NCBI GenBank assembly: GCA_018241225.1
Contig: JAFEEG010000020.1
Location: 155,366 to 219,365 of the forward strand
Source of the DNA: Pseudomonadota bacterium
Lineage (GTDB): Bacteria; Pseudomonadota; Gammaproteobacteria; Burkholderiales; Burkholderiaceae_C
Direction: 5' to 3'
Length of the DNA: 64,000 nt
The translations under genes and the position numbers were made by a program. The notes below the pieces were generated by a model that searched no databases, was not told the origin of the DNA, and saw only the letters and a program-made list of their open reading frames with translations. Positions 62,073 to 64,000 of this stretch are shown piece after piece (the first letter of the stretch is position 1; the number at the start of each line of letters is the position of its first letter).

Positions 62073-62546
62073 TCAGGCGCGCGGGCGCAGCGCCCGCTGC
62101 AGGTCGAGGGCGGCTTGCACCAGCAGCAACAGTCCCATGAGCATCAGCGCCAGCTTGATGAGGAAGTAGCCCGGGTTGGCGGTTTCGGGAAATCGCTCCA
62201 GGCCCGCCAACGACTGCCACGCCATGCCCGCGCCCGCCACGAGCAGGTAGGCGGACCAGGCCAGCACGCACAGCGGTGCCCCCAGGCGCCGCCAGGCAGG
62301 CGTGCGGGCGTCGGCCAGGTGGGCCGCCAGGTCAGGCCGACCAGTCAGGTGCGCGTGCCGAAGCCCGGCGTGGCGGATCGCCACGGCCACGTAGAAGGCA
62401 AAGAGCCACTGGGCCAGGTCATTGGCCTGCGTGGCACCGGCACCGGCCAGGTCGCGCAGCGGCCATTGGAGAAAGAGCAACGCGGTAATCGCCAGCGACA
62501 CTGGCATCACCAACCGGTCGATGACGCCAAGTGCACGCTGCAGCAC
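62073..62546 (-). CDS. TRAP transporter small permease (DctQ-type), GTG start
   Basis: 157 residues with four membrane helices (about 15-35, 48-68, 95-115 and 130-150). The start is GTG at 62546 with AGG five bases upstream; ATG in the first helix at 62504 would cut the amphipathic N-terminus LQRALGVIDRL. Family motifs are weak as usual for DctQ, but the DctM gene follows 3 bases after the stop. It starts 5 bases after the Kup stop codon, so it may be translated by reinitiation. No binding protein is adjacent. Confidence 0.82.
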   Translation of the reverse strand: MLQRALGVIDRLVMPVSLAITALLFLQWPLRDLAGAGATQANDLAQWLFAFYVAVAIRHAGLRHAHLTGRPDLAAHLADARTPAWRRLGAPLCVLAWSAYLLVAGAGMAWQSLAGLERFPETANPGYFLIKLALMLMGLLLLVQAALDLQRALRPRA

Positions 62547-62551
62547 GTTGC

Positions 62552-64000
62552 CTAGATCTCGATCTTGCTGCCCAGCTCCACCACCGCGTTGTTGGGCAGG
62601 CTGAGGAAGTCCGCCGCGCCGCTGGCGTTGTGGTGCATCTGCGCAAAGAGCTTTTCGCGCCAGGGCGCCATGCCGCTGCCCAGCGTGGGAATGACCACGT
62701 CGCGCGACAGGAAGTAGCTGGTGGTCATGGGCTCCATCTGGCAGCCGCGCATGCGGGTGCCGTCCAGCGCGCTGGGCAGGTCGATGTCGTTCTTGAAGCC
62801 GTAGTGCACGATCACCTGCCAGCAGTGGCGCCCCAGCGGCTCCATCTCGATGCGCTTGTCCATGGGAATCCAGGGCACCTCGTGGTTGCGCACCGTGACG
62901 AACAGGTTGTATTCGTGCAGCACCTTGTTGTGCTTGAGGTTGTGCAGCAGCGCATTGGGCACCACGCCCGGCTCGGCGGTGAGGAACACGGCCGTACCGT
63001 CCACCCGCGCAGGCGGATTGACGAACACCGAGTCGAGGAAGGCGCGCAGGTCGATGGCGTCCTGCAGCTGCACCTGCCCCATGAGGCGCCGGCCTTCCTT
63101 CCAGGTGATCATGAGCGTGAACACCGCGCCGCCGATGAGCAGCGGGAACCACCCGCCCTGGAAGAGCTTGAGCAGGTTGGACGCAAAGAAGGCGAAGTCC
63201 ACCACGAAGAAGGCCGCGGTGGCGCCAATGCACAGCACGAGCGGCAGCTTCCAGGCAAAGCGGATCACGAAGAAGGTCAGCACCGTGGTGATCAGCATGT
63301 CGGTGGTCACCGCAATGCCGTAGGCCGCCGCCAGGTTGCTGGAGCTGCGGAACATCACCACCGCCAGCACGATGGCCACGAACAGGCCCCAGTTGACGAA
63401 GGGAATGTAGATCTGCCCGGCCGTGCGAACGCTGGTGTGCTCGATGTTCAGGCGCGGCAGGTAGCCCAGTTGAATGACCTGGCGCGTGACGCTGAAGGCA
63501 CCGGTGATCAGGGCCTGCGAGGCGATCACCGTGGCCGCCGTGGCCATGATCACCATCGGGATGACGGCCCAATCGGGCGCCATCATGAAGAAGGGGTTCT
63601 TCACGGCCTCGGGGTTGCGCAGCAGAAGTGCGCCCTGGCCGAAGTAGTTGAGGGTGAGGCAAGGCATCACCACCGAGAACCAGGCAATGCGGATCGGCCC
63701 CTTGCCGAAGTGCCCCAGGTCGGCATACAGCGCCTCGGCACCCGTCACGCACAGGACGGTGGCGCCCAGGATGAGGAAGCTGGTGCCCGGGTTGTTCCAG
63801 ATGAAGCCCATCGCGTAGTGCGGGCTCAACGCCCACAGGATCTCGGGGTGGGTGATGATCTGAGAGACACCCAGCGCCGCGATGGCGATGAACCAGGTGA
63901 AGGTGATCGGCCCGAAGAACTTGCCGATGCCCGCCGTACCGTGCTTTTGCAGGGCGAACAGCCCGAACAGCACCACCAGGGTGATCGGGATCACGTATTC
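62552..64000 (-). CDS. kup: KUP-family potassium transporter (N-terminus outside the window)
   Basis: The frame is open through base 64000, and about 482 residues are visible of a family length near 620; the missing part is the first 140 residues. The visible region has the KUP core: [52 protein letters not shown], and the C-terminal cytoplasmic region [10 protein letters not shown]. Kup proteins take up potassium with protons, important at low external potassium or low pH. It is followed 5 bases later by the TRAP small permease gene. Confidence 0.94.
   Translation of the reverse strand, partial: EYVIPITLVVLFGLFALQKHGTAGIGKFFGPITFTWFIAIAALGVSQIITHPEILWALSPHYAMGFIWNNPGTSFLILGATVLCVTGAEALYADLGHFGKGPIRIAWFSVVMPCLTLNYFGQGALLLRNPEAVKNPFFMMAPDWAVIPMVIMATAATVIASQALITGAFSVTRQVIQLGYLPRLNIEHTSVRTAGQIYIPFVNWGLFVAIVLAVVMFRSSSNLAAAYGIAVTTDMLITTVLTFFVIRFAWKLPLVLCIGATAAFFVVDFAFFASNLLKLFQGGWFPLLIGGAVFTLMITWKEGRRLMGQVQLQDAIDLRAFLDSVFVNPPARVDGTAVFLTAEPGVVPNALLHNLKHNKVLHEYNLFVTVRNHEVPWIPMDKRIEMEPLGRHCWQVIVHYGFKNDIDLPSALDGTRMRGCQMEPMTTSYFLSRDVVIPTLGSGMAPWREKLFAQMHHNASGAADFLSLPNNAVVELGSKIEI

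Noticed and set aside
60465..62555. 696-codon open frame on the plus strand opposite dctM and part of benE
   Set aside because: Shadow of membrane transporter genes; low-complexity Gln/His/Arg sequence.

Overview
The window is a GC-rich, gene-dense piece of a Gram-negative betaproteobacterial chromosome. The gene set (Bug/TctC binding protein, Burkholderiales-type porin, DUF3300/DUF2950 pair, CaiB/HMG-CoA-lyase pair, LysR/DUF2917 pair, lptA-lptB-rpoN, argS-SPOR-dsbA, malate synthase G) points to Burkholderiales, most likely Comamonadaceae of the Variovorax type. This is a family-level inference from gene content. I see no rRNA, tRNA, CRISPR array, insertion sequence, phage or origin. Both ends cut genes: a Bug/TctC protein at the left and a Kup potassium transporter at the right. 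No gap without a gene exceeds 300 bases.

Layout. 1-2955: Bug-type binding protein, N-formylglutamate amidohydrolase, porin. 2971-10740: two sensory modules, each a periplasmic binding protein with a membrane hybrid histidine kinase ending in a receiver domain and without transporter genes, then a glycosyltransferase-like gene and a GST. 10753-12298: a DadA-like FAD amino acid dehydrogenase behind a tandem glycine riboswitch. 12300-21448: a three-gene operon on the minus strand encoding a TPR-CHAT (caspase-like) exported protein, a TpsB outer-membrane transporter and a 1719-residue TpsA filamentous adhesin. 21652-27672: housekeeping and small genes (pgpA, CinA-type amidase, GNAT, YciI, SEC-C protein), a kinase-like protein followed by an FHA protein, and a PIN-domain protein overlapping an rRNA methyltransferase. 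27713-35937: a third hybrid kinase convergent with rpoN-lptB-lptA, then dsbA, a SPOR protein and argS.

36066-42545: a PsiF-repeat protein, a DUF2214-LysR-CaiB-HMGL operon and malate synthase G. 42675-48684: a small orphan gene, DUF3300, DUF2950, polyphosphate kinase 2, a SulP transporter and an RRM protein. 48709-55960: a coiled-coil protein of unknown function, LysR/DUF2917 divergent pair, enoyl-CoA hydratase, CWC protein plus PPi-type phosphofructokinase, an MFS exporter and a class II glutamine amidotransferase. 56108-64000: a TonB-dependent receptor and a minus-strand run kup-dctQ-dctM-benE-like-gshB.

The most distinctive parts are the CHAT protease-TpsB-TpsA operon, the glycine riboswitch placed on an amino acid dehydrogenase with its likely promoter at the very end of tpsA, the two binding-protein/hybrid-kinase modules that look like sensors rather than transporters, and the kinase-like/FHA neighbour pair. 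Many same-strand genes overlap by ATGA, which indicates tightly coupled operons.
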